This document shows, one piece after another, positions 26,991-36,500 of a stretch of DNA of 64,000 nucleotides (the first letter of the stretch is position 1; each line of letters opens with the position of its first letter). Under the pieces are notes generated by a model that was not told where the DNA came from, did no database searches, and saw only the letters and a program-made list of their open reading frames with translations. Made by a program: the position numbers and the translations under genes. Source of the stretch: Curtobacterium sp. TC1 (GTDB lineage: Bacteria > Actinomycetota > Actinomycetes > Actinomycetales > Microbacteriaceae); NCBI RefSeq assembly GCF_019844075.1, contig NZ_CP081964.1, forward strand, positions 2,480,001-2,544,000, in the 5' to 3' direction.

Positions 26991-27041
26991 ATCGGGCGTA
27001 CCTGGTCGTTTCTTTCGACCAGGTACGCCCGATCCCGTTTT
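26991..27041. terminator. Bidirectional terminator (family B, copy 1)
   Basis: An 18-bp perfect stem (ATCGGGCGTACCTGGTCG) with a 7-nt T-rich loop lies between the converging YbdK gene and ffh. CCCGTTTT follows on the plus side. A near-identical element lies at 53007-53045. Confidence 0.8.
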
Positions 27042-27069
27042 CCATCGCGCGTGCGATGGGAAGGAACGA

Positions 27070-28623
27070 CTAGCGCCCCAGGAACTTCTGCAGACTCGCG
27101 AGCTCTTCCTCGGTCGGCGCCTTGCCGCCCTTGGCGGCCCCGCCGAGGCCGAGGCCGGAGCCCTTCGGCGCCTGCTGCGGAGCGGCAGCGGTACCGGCGG
27201 CGATCGCTGCGCGCTTGGCCGGGTTGCCGACCTTCGACTTCTTCTTGCCGCCCTGCTGCTGCTTCTTGCCGCCGTGCATGCCCGGGATCGGACCCATGCC
27301 CGGCATCTGCGGCACACCACCGCGGGCGACGGTCTTCATCATCTTGGCGGCCTGCTCGAAGCGGTTCACGAGTGCGTTGACCTCGGTGACCGTGGAGCCG
27401 GCCCCCTTGGCGATCCGCAGGCGACGCGAGCCGTTCAGGAGCTTCGGCAGTTCGCGCTCCTTCGGTGTCATCGACTGGATGATCGCCTCGGTACGGACGA
27501 TCTCGCGCTCGTCGAAGTTGTCGAGCGCCTCGCGCATGCCCTTGGCGCCGGGGAGCATGCCGAGCATGCCCTTGATCGAGCCGGCCTTGCGGAGCTGCTG
27601 CATCTGCTGCAGGAAGTCGTTCAGCGTGAACGAGTCGGACGCGATCTTCTCGGCGACCGCGCGGGCTTCTTCTTCGTCGAACGCCGACTGGGCCTGCTCG
27701 ATGAGCGACATGATGTCGCCGAGGTCGAGGATGCGGCTCGCCATGCGGTCCGGGTGGAACGGCTCGAAGTCGTCGAGGCCTTCGCCGGTGGACGCGAACA
27801 TGATCGGACGGCCGGTGACACTGGCGACCGACAGGGCCGCACCACCGCGGGCGTCGCCGTCGAGCTTCGACAGGACGACCCCGGTGAAGTCGACGCCTTC
27901 CTGGAACGCGCGCGCCGTGACGACGGCGTCCTGACCGATCATCGCGTCGATGACGAACAGGACCTCGTCGGGGTCGACGGCCTTGCGGATGTTCGCGGCC
28001 TGCTTCATCAGCTCGGCATCGACACCGAGACGACCGGCGGTGTCCACGATGACGGTGTCGTACTGCTGGTCGACGGCGGCCTTGATGGCGTTCTTGGCGA
28101 CCTTGACCGGGTCGCCGACGCCGTTGCCGGGCTCCGGAGCAAAGACGTGCACGCCGGCCTGTTCACCGACGACCTGCAGCTGCTGCACGGCGTTCGGGCG
28201 CTGGAGGTCCGCCGCGACGAGCATCGGGGTGTGGCCGTCCTTCTTGAGCCACTTGCCGAGCTTGCCGGCGAGGGTGGTCTTACCGGCACCCTGCAGACCC
28301 GCGAGCATGATGACCGTCGGCGGCTTCTTCGCGAACTCGAGACGTCGCTGCTGACCGCCCAGGATGCCGACGAGTTCCTCGTTGACGATCTGGACGACCT
28401 GCTGCGCCGGGTTCAGCGCGCGGTTGACCTCGTCGGAGAGGGCGCGTTCGCGCACTGCTGCGGTGAACGCCTTGACGACCTCGAGCGCGACGTCGGCGTC
28501 GAGGAGCGCCCGCCGGATCTCGCGGACGGTGCCGTCGACGTCGGACGGAGTCAGCCGACCCTTGCTCCGCAGATTGCGGAAGGTCTCGGTCAGCCGATCG
28601 GAGAGTGAACCGAATTGCGCCAT
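27070..28623 (-). CDS. ffh: Signal recognition particle protein Ffh
   Basis: GTPase of the SRP that recognises signal and transmembrane segments at the ribosome. The 517 residues contain the N domain, the G domain with GLQGAGKTTLAGKLG near 105, DTAGRLGVD and TKLDGDARGGAAL, and the Met-rich M domain (LQQMQQLRKAGSIKGMLGML; SRRLRIAKGAG). A Gly/Lys-rich tail closes the protein. In many actinobacteria ffh is directly followed by rpsP; here YbdK and the CHC operon lie in between. Confidence 0.97.
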   Translation of the reverse strand: MAQFGSLSDRLTETFRNLRSKGRLTPSDVDGTVREIRRALLDADVALEVVKAFTAAVRERALSDEVNRALNPAQQVVQIVNEELVGILGGQQRRLEFAKKPPTVIMLAGLQGAGKTTLAGKLGKWLKKDGHTPMLVAADLQRPNAVQQLQVVGEQAGVHVFAPEPGNGVGDPVKVAKNAIKAAVDQQYDTVIVDTAGRLGVDAELMKQAANIRKAVDPDEVLFVIDAMIGQDAVVTARAFQEGVDFTGVVLSKLDGDARGGAALSVASVTGRPIMFASTGEGLDDFEPFHPDRMASRILDLGDIMSLIEQAQSAFDEEEARAVAEKIASDSFTLNDFLQQMQQLRKAGSIKGMLGMLPGAKGMREALDNFDEREIVRTEAIIQSMTPKERELPKLLNGSRRLRIAKGAGSTVTEVNALVNRFEQAAKMMKTVARGGVPQMPGMGPIPGMHGGKKQQQGGKKKSKVGNPAKRAAIAAGTAAAPQQAPKGSGLGLGGAAKGGKAPTEEELASLQKFLGR

Positions 28624-28666
28624 GATCCGTCGATTCTACAAGGCTCGGAGCGCGGGTCCCGGTCGG

Positions 28667-29326
28667 TCAGCGCAGCAGCACGCCGGGCGTGAGCTCGACC
28701 GGGGTGTCCAGCCCGACGTCGAGGACCACCGGCGCCGTCGACGGCAGGCGGTCAGCGGTCGGGAACCACCGCCGCTCCGGCGACACCAGGATGACGAGGC
28801 CGTCGACGTCACCGACCGCGGCGAAGCCCTCGCCTGCTGGGTTCACGTAGGGCTCGAGTCCGGCGCGGCGCAGTGTCTCGACGGCACCGAGGACGTCGGG
28901 CACGGTGACGCCGACCTCGCTGACCGAGACGAGCGGAACGTCGGACGCGGGCGTGGACGCGGCGAGGTCCCGCCGCTCGATCAGCTCGAGCAGCTGCTGG
29001 TCCGGACCCTCGAAGTACACCGATCGCGAGTTCCAGTTCGGCGGGCCCTCGAACTCGTCACGGCCGTCGGCGTCGACCAGCACCGTCGCGATCCCGGCGA
29101 TCCACTCGGCAGCCACGTCGAACGTGCCCGTCGGGATCGTGATCGCGAGGTGCAGCGCGCCGGTCATCCCCAGCAGTTCCCGGAACACGAGCCGCGTCGA
29201 CCCCACCACCACCTCGACCACTCCGTCGGCGCGGTCGACCGGGCAACCGAGTCGTTCCCAGAACCTGGCGGTGTCGTCGAGCGAGCGGGTGGCGAGCTGT
29301 GCCTGGCGGATGTCCATGTCCGCCAT
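28667..29326 (-). CDS. VOC-family (glyoxalase/dioxygenase fold) protein
   Basis: A 219-residue protein with two beta-alpha-beta-beta-beta modules typical of the vicinal oxygen chelate superfamily. The N-terminal module reads RQAQLATRSLDDTARFWERL and contains VYFEGPDQQLLELIERRD; the second begins SVSEVGVTVPDVLGAVETL. Candidate metal residues are scattered and not clearly conserved, so no reaction can be assigned. The ATG has GAGGG at a six-base spacing. It lies 43 bp upstream of ffh on the same strand. Confidence 0.75.
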   Translation of the reverse strand: MADMDIRQAQLATRSLDDTARFWERLGCPVDRADGVVEVVVGSTRLVFRELLGMTGALHLAITIPTGTFDVAAEWIAGIATVLVDADGRDEFEGPPNWNSRSVYFEGPDQQLLELIERRDLAASTPASDVPLVSVSEVGVTVPDVLGAVETLRRAGLEPYVNPAGEGFAAVGDVDGLVILVSPERRWFPTADRLPSTAPVVLDVGLDTPVELTPGVLLR

Positions 29327-29406
29327 CCGAAGCCCTCAACCACGGTTCAGATCAAGGTCGACCGTGTTGTTGTACTCCGTCCAGAAACCGTCGTAGGCTC
29401 GCTCGC

Positions 29407-30081
29407 ATGCCGGAACTCGAGATCGTGCGGCCTGCCGGGCTGCTCGACTACGCCGAGGGCCTCGCGCTGCAGCGGGACCTCCACGCCGACGTCGTCGCCG
29501 GCCACTCCCCCGGGGCCCTCGTGCTGTGCGAGCACCCGTCCGTGTACACCGCCGGCCGGCGCACAGAGCCGTCCGACCTGCCGACGAACGGTGCCCCGGT
29601 GATCGACGTGGACCGCGGCGGGCGCATCACCTGGCACGGCCCGGGGCAGCTCGTGGCGTACCCGATCGTCCGCTTGGTCGCACCGATCGACGTCGTGGCG
29701 TGGGTGCGCGACCTCGAGCAGGTCATCGTCGACGCTGCGGCCTCCGCGGGAGTGCACGCCGAGCGGGTCGACGGCCGGAGCGGCGCCTGGGTCCGCGGAG
29801 CGGACGGCACTCCACCCGCCAAGGTCGGCGCCATCGGGCTGCACGTCGCCGAGGGCGTGACGACCCACGGCATCGCGATCAACTGCACGAACACCCTCGA
29901 CGCCTACGCCGCGATCGTGCCGTGCGGCATTGCCGATGCCGGCGTGACGACGCTGAGCGCCGCCGTGGGCCGACCGGTCACCGTCGACGAACTCGCCCCC
30001 GTGGTCGCACGCCGCATCCAGGACGCCGTCGACGGCATGCGCCGCGGCGAGCGCATCGCACGACAGGAGACCCTCGTATGA
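29407..30081 (+). CDS. lipB: Lipoyl(octanoyl) transferase
   Basis: Transfers octanoate from acyl carrier protein to lipoyl domains of 2-oxoacid dehydrogenases and GcvH. The 224-residue protein has [17 protein letters not shown] near 75, the catalytic Lys in [11 protein letters not shown], and the acyl-accepting Cys in [12 protein letters not shown]. The stop codon overlaps the lipA start (ATGA), giving a two-gene lipBA operon. Confidence 0.96.
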   Translation: MPELEIVRPAGLLDYAEGLALQRDLHADVVAGHSPGALVLCEHPSVYTAGRRTEPSDLPTNGAPVIDVDRGGRITWHGPGQLVAYPIVRLVAPIDVVAWVRDLEQVIVDAAASAGVHAERVDGRSGAWVRGADGTPPAKVGAIGLHVAEGVTTHGIAINCTNTLDAYAAIVPCGIADAGVTTLSAAVGRPVTVDELAPVVARRIQDAVDGMRRGERIARQETLV

Positions 30082-31061
30082 ACCTCGCCCCCGAAGGCCG
30101 CCGGATGCTCCGCGTCGAGGCCCGCAACGCCGAGACCCCGATCGAGACGAAGCCCGGGTGGATCAAGACCCGCGCCACCCAGGGCCCGGAGTTCCGCGAG
30201 CTGTCCGCGCTGGTCAAGGACAAGCAGCTACACACCGTCTGCCAGGAGGCCGGCTGCCCGAACATCTTCGAGTGCTGGGAGGACCGCGAGGCCACCTTCC
30301 TGATCGGCGGCTCGCAGTGCACCCGCCGGTGCGACTTCTGCCAGATCGACACCGGCAAGCCCGAGCCGCTCGACCGCGACGAGCCCCGACGAGTCGCCGA
30401 CTCGGTCGTGTCGATGGGCCTGAAGTACGCCACCGTGACCGGCGTCGCTCGGGACGACCTGCCCGACGGGGGCGCCTGGCTCTACGCCGAGACCATCCGC
30501 CAGATCCACGAGCACTCCCCCGGCACCGGCGTCGAGATCCTCGTGCCGGACTTCAACGGACGCCCGGACCAGCTCGGCCAGGTGTTCGACGCCCGCCCCG
30601 AGGTCTTCGCCCACAACGTCGAGACCGTCCCGCGGATCTTCAAGCGGATCCGGCCGGCGTTCACGTTCGAACGCTCCCTCGACGTCATCACGCAGGGCCG
30701 CGACGCCGGACTCGTCACGAAGTCGAACCTCATCCTCGGCATGGGCGAGGAGCGCATCGAGATCGAGGACGCCCTGCAGCGCTTGTTCGACGCCGGCACG
30801 GACATCATCACGTTGACGCAGTACCTCCGCCCGTCGCCACGGCATCTGCCGGTGGCGCGCTGGGTCAAGCCGGAGGAGTTCGTCGCGCTGCGTGAGGTCG
30901 CCGAGGAGATGGGTTTCGCCGGGGTGCTCGCCGGCCCGCTCGTCCGGTCGTCGTACCGCGCCGGACGCCTGTGGGCGCGTGCCACGGTCACCCGCGGCGG
31001 CACGGTGCCGGAGAACCTGTCGCACCTGCTGGACGCGTCCCCTGGTCGCCAGGCGGTCTGA
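30078..31061 (+). CDS. lipA: Lipoyl synthase
   Basis: Radical-SAM enzyme inserting two sulfurs into protein-bound octanoate. Both cluster motifs are complete: the auxiliary cluster [12 protein letters not shown] near residue 55 and the SAM-cluster motif CTRRCDFCQ near 80. The conserved C-terminal RSSYRAG carries the Ser ligand to the auxiliary cluster. The length of 327 residues is normal. It is followed by a perfect-palindrome terminator. Confidence 0.97.
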   Translation: MNLAPEGRRMLRVEARNAETPIETKPGWIKTRATQGPEFRELSALVKDKQLHTVCQEAGCPNIFECWEDREATFLIGGSQCTRRCDFCQIDTGKPEPLDRDEPRRVADSVVSMGLKYATVTGVARDDLPDGGAWLYAETIRQIHEHSPGTGVEILVPDFNGRPDQLGQVFDARPEVFAHNVETVPRIFKRIRPAFTFERSLDVITQGRDAGLVTKSNLILGMGEERIEIEDALQRLFDAGTDIITLTQYLRPSPRHLPVARWVKPEEFVALREVAEEMGFAGVLAGPLVRSSYRAGRLWARATVTRGGTVPENLSHLLDASPGRQAV

Positions 31062-31088
31062 AGCCGGCTCTGGTCGCGACCACGGACA

Positions 31089-31128
31089 GACGGGAGGCAC
31101 GGTGCCAGCTGGCACCGTGCCTCCCGTC
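31089..31128 (+). terminator. Family-A palindrome after lipA
   Basis: A perfect 40-bp palindrome built on GACGGGAGGC lies 27 bp past the lipA stop and serves the convergence with the small membrane gene. GTTC follows rather than a long T-tract. Confidence 0.75.
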
Positions 31129-31160
31129 CGTTCATCCGCCCGTTCAGGGCGTCCGGTGCG

Positions 31161-31319
31161 CTATGCGCGCCCGCGGATGCTCCTGAGGAGCCAGCCGATG
31201 ACGGCCAGGATGATGAGGACGATCCCGACCCACAGCAGGAACTTCAGCGCACCGACGAAGATGCCGCTGAAGAGCAGGACGAGGCCGACGATGATCGCGA
31301 TGATCAGGAGTGCTGGCAT
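31161..31319 (-). CDS. Small two-helix membrane protein
   Basis: A 52-residue hydrophobic protein starting MPALLIIAIIVGLVLLFSGI. Hydrophobic stretches at about 3-23 and 27-45 form two transmembrane helices, followed by a basic tail RSIRGRA. AAGGAG lies seven bases before the ATG, supporting real translation. It sits 59 bp downstream of ftsY on the same strand. No function is known. Confidence 0.75.
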   Translation of the reverse strand: MPALLIIAIIVGLVLLFSGIFVGALKFLLWVGIVLIILAVIGWLLRSIRGRA

Positions 31320-31378
31320 TGAGGGGCTCCTTCCGGTGTACCTGGACGATCCCTGTACTGCGGAGACAGTACCCGGAA

Positions 31379-32248
31379 TCAGCCGACGAGGTTCTGCACG
31401 AACACGTGCGGGGTGAAACCGGTCAGGTCGTTGATGCCCTCGCCCTGCCCGATGAGCTTGATCGGGATGCCCGTCTTCTCCTGCACGCTGAGGACGAACC
31501 CGGCCTTCGCGGAGCCGTCGAGCTTGGTGATGACGAGGCCCGTGACCCCGGCGCCCTCGATGAACGCCTGTGCCTGGGCCAGGCCGTTCTGCCCGGTCGT
31601 GGCGTCGAGGACGAGCAGCACCTCGCTGATCTCGGTCTGCTTCTCGACGACGCGCTTGATCTTCGTCAGCTCGTCCATCAGCCCCGCCTTCGTGTGCAGG
31701 CGGCCGGCGGTGTCGATGACGACGATCTCGGTGTTGTCGCGGATCGCCTTCTCGACGGTCTGGTACGCCACCGAGGCCGGGTCCTGCCCGGGCTGCGACG
31801 GGCGGACGACGTCGACACCGGCGCGCTCGGCCCAGGTGGCGACCTGCTCGACCGCCGCGGCGCGGAAGGTGTCGGCCGCACCGACGAGGACCGTGCGGTC
31901 GTACGTCTTCAGGAACTTGGCGAACTTGCCGATCGTCGTGGTCTTGCCGACCCCGTTCACGCCGACGACGAGCACGACGGCCGGTCGGGCGCTGAGCTTG
32001 AGCGTGGTGTCGAGCTTCGACAGCCGTTCCTCGAGCACCTCGCGCAGCATGCGCTGCAGGTCGGCCGGGTCGGTCGTGCCGTAACGGTCGACGCGCGCGT
32101 GCAGGTCCTCGATGATCGCCTCGGAGATGTCCGGGCCGAAGTCGGCGCCGATGAGCGCGGTCTCGAGGTCCTCCCACGTGGTCTCGTCGATCGTCTTGCG
32201 CTGGAAGAGGCCGCGCAGCCGTGTGGACAGTGACCAGGAACTCGCCAT
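31379..32248 (-). CDS. ftsY: SRP receptor FtsY
   Basis: Membrane-associated GTPase that docks SRP-ribosome complexes at SecYEG. The 289-residue protein has the NG domain only, without the long acidic A domain of E. coli. G-domain motifs are GVNGVGKTTTIGK, DTFRAAA, DTAGRLHTK, TKLDGSAKAG and GQGEGINDL. A short N-terminal amphipathic stretch may bind lipid. It is divergent from terC. Confidence 0.96.
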   Translation of the reverse strand: MASSWSLSTRLRGLFQRKTIDETTWEDLETALIGADFGPDISEAIIEDLHARVDRYGTTDPADLQRMLREVLEERLSKLDTTLKLSARPAVVLVVGVNGVGKTTTIGKFAKFLKTYDRTVLVGAADTFRAAAVEQVATWAERAGVDVVRPSQPGQDPASVAYQTVEKAIRDNTEIVVIDTAGRLHTKAGLMDELTKIKRVVEKQTEISEVLLVLDATTGQNGLAQAQAFIEGAGVTGLVITKLDGSAKAGFVLSVQEKTGIPIKLIGQGEGINDLTGFTPHVFVQNLVG

Positions 32249-32288
32249 GTTCCCAGCTTAGAGCGCGGCGCACGTCCGTCCGTCCCTG

Positions 32289-32294
32289 TACGAT
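32289..32294 (+). promoter_or_regulatory. Candidate -10 box for terC
   Basis: TACGAT lies about ten bases before the first conserved base of the riboswitch, which would place transcription start at its 5' end. No convincing -35 is visible. Confidence 0.4.
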
Positions 32295-32299
32295 CTGAC

Positions 32300-32418
32300 A
32301 CACGAAGGGGAGTATTCCTCCTCGGTGACCCCGTCAGTACGGCCCGGAACGATCCGGACCCGGGGCGCCGGTCGTGCAGCACCGGTTCCGGTGCCGTGCG
32401 GCGGAAGAGACCTTCAGG
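32300..32418 (+). ncRNA. yybP-ykoY manganese riboswitch upstream of terC
   Basis: The leader starts GAAGGGGAGTA and ends AGAGACCTTC, matching the 5' and 3' conserved blocks of the yybP-ykoY aptamer. GAAGG pairs with CCTTC to form P1, with GGGGAGTA and AGAGACC as the two Mn-binding loops, and GC-rich hairpins in between. This RNA class is known to sense Mn2+ and commonly precedes terC/alx and mntP genes. The distance to the terC GTG is about 50 nt, allowing control of translation or termination. Confidence 0.75.
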
Positions 32419-32465
32419 CCTCGGCGTACCCGCACATCAGCGGCACGCCCTACCCGAAGGAAACC

Positions 32466-33494
32466 GTGGACGTCCCACTCTTCGTCTGGCTCCTCACCAT
32501 CGCCGGCATCCTCGCCCTGCTGGTGTTCGACTTCTACTCGCACGTGCGCACCCCGCACGTGCCGCACATCCGCGAATCCGCGTTCTGGTCCGTGTTCTAC
32601 ATCGGGCTCGCGATCCTGTTCGGGTTCGGCATCCTCGTCTTCGGCGGCGGACAGGCCGGCGGTGAGTACTTCGCCGGGTGGCTGACCGAGAAGGCGCTGT
32701 CGGTCGACAACCTGTTCGTCTTCCTCATCATCATGACGAGCTTCGCGGTGCCGAAGGAGTTCCAGCAGAAGGTCCTGCTGGTCGGTGTCGCCATCGCCCT
32801 CGTCGCGCGCGGCATCTTCATCGCCCTCGGTGTCACGATCATCGAGAACTTCTCGTGGGTGTTCTACCTGTTCGGCGCGCTGCTGTTCTGGCTCGCCTGG
32901 TCGCAGGCCCGCAGCGGCAACGACCACGGTGGCGACGAGGGCGACTCGCGCCTGATCCGCATCCTCAAGCGCATCATCCCGACCTCGGACCACTACGACG
33001 GCGACCGCCTGACCACCAAGGTCGACGGCAAGCGCCTGTTCACCCCGATGCTGCTCGTCATGGTCGCGATCGGTCTGACCGACGTGCTGTTCGCACTCGA
33101 CTCGATCCCCGCGATCTTCGGACTCACCCAGGACGCCTTCATCGTGTTCACCGCGAACGCGTTCTCGCTGCTCGGGCTGCGCCAGCTGTACTTCCTCATC
33201 GCCGGCCTGCTGGAGCGTCTGATCTACCTGGGCCAGGGCCTCGCGGTCATCCTCGCGTTCATCGGTGTGAAGCTCGTGTTCCACGCCATGCACGTCAACG
33301 AACTCCCCTTCATCAACGGCGGCGAGCACATCGAGTGGGCGCCCGAGATCCCGATCTGGTTCTCGCTGGGCTTCATCATGCTGACCATCGCGGTCGCGAC
33401 GACCGCCTCGCTGATCGTCTCGAAGAAGCGCCAGGAGCGCGGGCTCACCCCGACGGGCGAGCCGAAGGAGTCGGTCGCGGCCGACGCGGAGTAG
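32466..33494 (+). CDS. TerC-family membrane protein (probable Mn2+ exporter)
   Basis: A 342-residue integral membrane protein with about nine hydrophobic helices. TerC hallmarks are the acidic TEKALSVDNLFVF and FALDSIPAIFGLT, which face each other in the membrane as a probable ion site. TerC/Alx proteins export Mn2+ or metallate secreted enzymes. The GTG start after AAGGAAACC gives MDVPLFVWLLTIAGI. The manganese riboswitch in the leader supports a Mn-related role. A perfect-palindrome terminator follows. Confidence 0.88.
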   Translation: MDVPLFVWLLTIAGILALLVFDFYSHVRTPHVPHIRESAFWSVFYIGLAILFGFGILVFGGGQAGGEYFAGWLTEKALSVDNLFVFLIIMTSFAVPKEFQQKVLLVGVAIALVARGIFIALGVTIIENFSWVFYLFGALLFWLAWSQARSGNDHGGDEGDSRLIRILKRIIPTSDHYDGDRLTTKVDGKRLFTPMLLVMVAIGLTDVLFALDSIPAIFGLTQDAFIVFTANAFSLLGLRQLYFLIAGLLERLIYLGQGLAVILAFIGVKLVFHAMHVNELPFINGGEHIEWAPEIPIWFSLGFIMLTIAVATTASLIVSKKRQERGLTPTGEPKESVAADAE

Positions 33495-33507
33495 CCGTCA
33501 CCACCTG

Positions 33508-33555
33508 ACGGACGGGAGGCCCGGTGCCAGCTGGCACCGGGCCTCCCGTCCGTCC
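33508..33555. terminator. Family-A palindrome between terC and smc
   Basis: A perfect 48-bp palindrome on the GACGGGAGGC theme lies between the converging terC and smc genes and can end transcription from both sides. Confidence 0.75.
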
Positions 33556-33597
33556 GTGGTCGCGACCAGAGCCGCGGGACCGCAACCAGCCGGCCCG

Positions 33598-36500
33598 CTA
33601 CGCGACCGCGTCGGCGGGCTCGCGCTTCTGCACCCGCTGCCCGACGACGGCGGACACGCCGTCCTGCCGCATCGACACCCCGTACAGGGCGTCCGCGATC
33701 TCCATCGTGCGCTTCTGGTGCGTGATGACGATGAGCTGCGACGACTCGCGGAGCCGCTCGAACACCGTCAGCAACCGACCGAGGTTCGCGTCGTCGAGGG
33801 CGGCCTCGACCTCGTCCATGATGTAGAACGGCGACGGCCGCGCGGTGAAGATCGCGACCAGCAGCGCCACCGCCGCCAGGGACCGCTCGCCGCCGGACAG
33901 CAGCGTCAGGCGGTCGATCTTCTTGCCGGCGGGCTTCACCTGCACGTCGATCCCGGTGCCGAGCAGGTCGGTCGGGTCGGTCAGGTTGATGGAGCCCGAG
34001 CCGCCCGGGAACAGGATCGGGAAGATGACGTCGAAGGCGTCCTTCGTGTCGTTGAAGGCCGACTCGAAGATCGTCTGCATCTTCGTGTCGAGCTCGTCGA
34101 TGATCGTCATCAGGTCGGTGCGGGTCTTCTGCAGGTCCTCGAGCTGCTCGGCGAGGAAGGCGTGCCGCTGCTCCAGGGCCTGGAACTCCTCGAGGGCGAG
34201 CGGGTTCACCTTGCCGAGCCGGCCGAGGTCGCGCTCGGCGGCCTGCAGGCGGCGCTCCTGCTCGGCGCGGACGTAGGGCACGGTCTCGACGTCGTCGGGG
34301 TCGACCTCGTCGGTGACGTCGAACTCGGGCAGGGCGGGGCCGCCGGGCAGGGTGGACGCAGGCTCGACGAGCGCGACGGTGTCGTCCCCGGGGCTGGTGT
34401 CGAGGTCGGCGTCGGCATCGACGTCGACGTCGACTTCCGCTCCGGGTGCGTCGAGGGGCTGCTCGGACGCTTCAGCGGCCGCTGCGCGCTCGGCGTCGCG
34501 GTGCTTCCGCGCGAGGACCCGCGGGTCCACCAGCACGTCGACCGGCACCGGCACGGTCGGCCCGTACTCGGCGACGAGCACGGGCTCGGTCAGCCCGAGG
34601 TCGCTCAGGGCGCGGTCGAGGACACCCGACACGTGCAGCTTCTTCTCGTAGATCTCCATCTCGAGCGAGTGCACGCCGTCGGTGATGGTCTGCAACCGGT
34701 CGCGGAGCTCGCGCTCCTCGTTCCGGATCGCCTGCAGCTCGGTGTTGCGCTTGGACCGCTCGGACTCCTCGGTCGCGAGCTGCACGCGCGCCTCGGCCAG
34801 GGACCGGTCGACGGCACCGAGCACACCCGGCAGGTCGGCGAGCACGGCTTCGGCGGTCTCGATCTGCCCGCGACGGATGACCGCACGACGAGCTGCCTCC
34901 TCCGCCGCTGCGCGCTCGGCCTCGAGCTGGCGTTCGAGCTGGTCGGCACGGTGTCGTTCGGCGCGGACGCGCTCGCGCACGGTCTGCACCTGGATGCGCT
35001 GCTCGACCTCGGCGGCACGTGCGGCCTCGAGCGCGTCCTGCAGGCCCGGACGCTCGGAGGCGTCGACGACGGGCCGCTCCTGCTCGGTGAACGCCCGGTG
35101 CGCCGCCTCGGCCTCCGCCAGGGCGGCGTCGACGGCCTCGACCGCACCGTCGGTCTCGGCGAGGGCGGCACGCAGGCGCTCCACCTCGGCCGCCGCGTTC
35201 TCGGCCTTCGCCCGCGTCGAGGCGCTGGCCCGGTCGTACTCGGCCGTCGCCCTGGCGTGCGCGCGGGACGCCGCGTCGGCCTCGTCCGCGCGGCGGCGTG
35301 CGTCCTCGACGGCGGTGCGTGCGGTCTGGAGGCCCGTGGCTGCGTCCTCGGCGTCCGTCGCGATGGCGTCGCGTCGCGTCACGGCGTCGTCGCGCTCCGC
35401 GACGAGCTCGATCCGCGAGGTCACGCGCTCCCCACCGCCGGTGACGCGGACGGCGCGGACGAGGTCACCGGACCGGGTGACCACCGTCGCCTGCGGGGCG
35501 GCGGCGAGCACGGCCTCCAGGTCGACCGTGTCCGTGTGCTCGTCGCGGTCCTCGTCGGCGCGCTCGGCGGTGTCCGCGATCAGGGTGTTCCGCAGGATCG
35601 CGGCGAGGGCGGGCGGGCCCTGCACGACGTCGACCGCTCGACGGACGCCCGCGGGCAACCGCTCCGGCAGGTCGGAGGGACCGTCCTCCGCGTCCGCGAC
35701 GACGACGTCGATGCGGCCGATGTCCGCGGACCTGGCGTGCGCGACCGCGTCGAGCGCGACGGTCCGGTCGTCGGCGAGGACGGCATCGGCGAGGCCGTCG
35801 AGGGCGATCGCGACGGCACCCTCGAACCCGGGCGTCACCGTCAGCGCATCCGCGAGGCGACCGACGATGCCCGCGCGTCCGGCGTCGATGAGCGCCTGGG
35901 AACCGTCGCGGACGTCGATCGACATGCCGAGCGCCGCGACCCGGGCGTCGAGGGCGTCCCGCTCCCGCTCGAGGGCGTGCAAGCGGTCGCGCTGCTCGTC
36001 GCGGGCTGCCTGCGCGGCCTCCAGTTGCTCACGAGCCGCCTGGAGCGTGGTGGCGAGGGCTTCGTCGTCGACGCCCTCGGACGGATCGGTGCCGAGCTCG
36101 GCGAGGGCTGCGGTCGCCCGCTCGGCGCGTTCGGCGGCCTCGGCGAGGGCTCGCTGTCGACGCTCGCGGTCCGCCACCGCGGATCCGCGCTTCGACCGCG
36201 CGACGTCGACGGCGTTCGCGAGCCGCTGCGCCTCGAGGTCGTGCTGCGAGACCCGGGCGGCCTGCGCGGCGATGCGTTCGTCGAGGGCGTCGAGGGCGTC
36301 ACGAGCGGCCTGCACCGCGCGGGCGGTCTCGGCGGAGCCGCCCTGCATCTCGTCGGCGCGGGCGGCGAGCCGGTCGGCCTCGGCGCGGACACCCGCCACG
36401 CGCTCCGGGGTGATCGAGGGTCCCTGCTGCGGCGCATCGGCCTGCTGCGCGAGGAACATCAGGCGCTGGTTCGCCAGGCTGGACAGCCCGCGCAGGCGCT

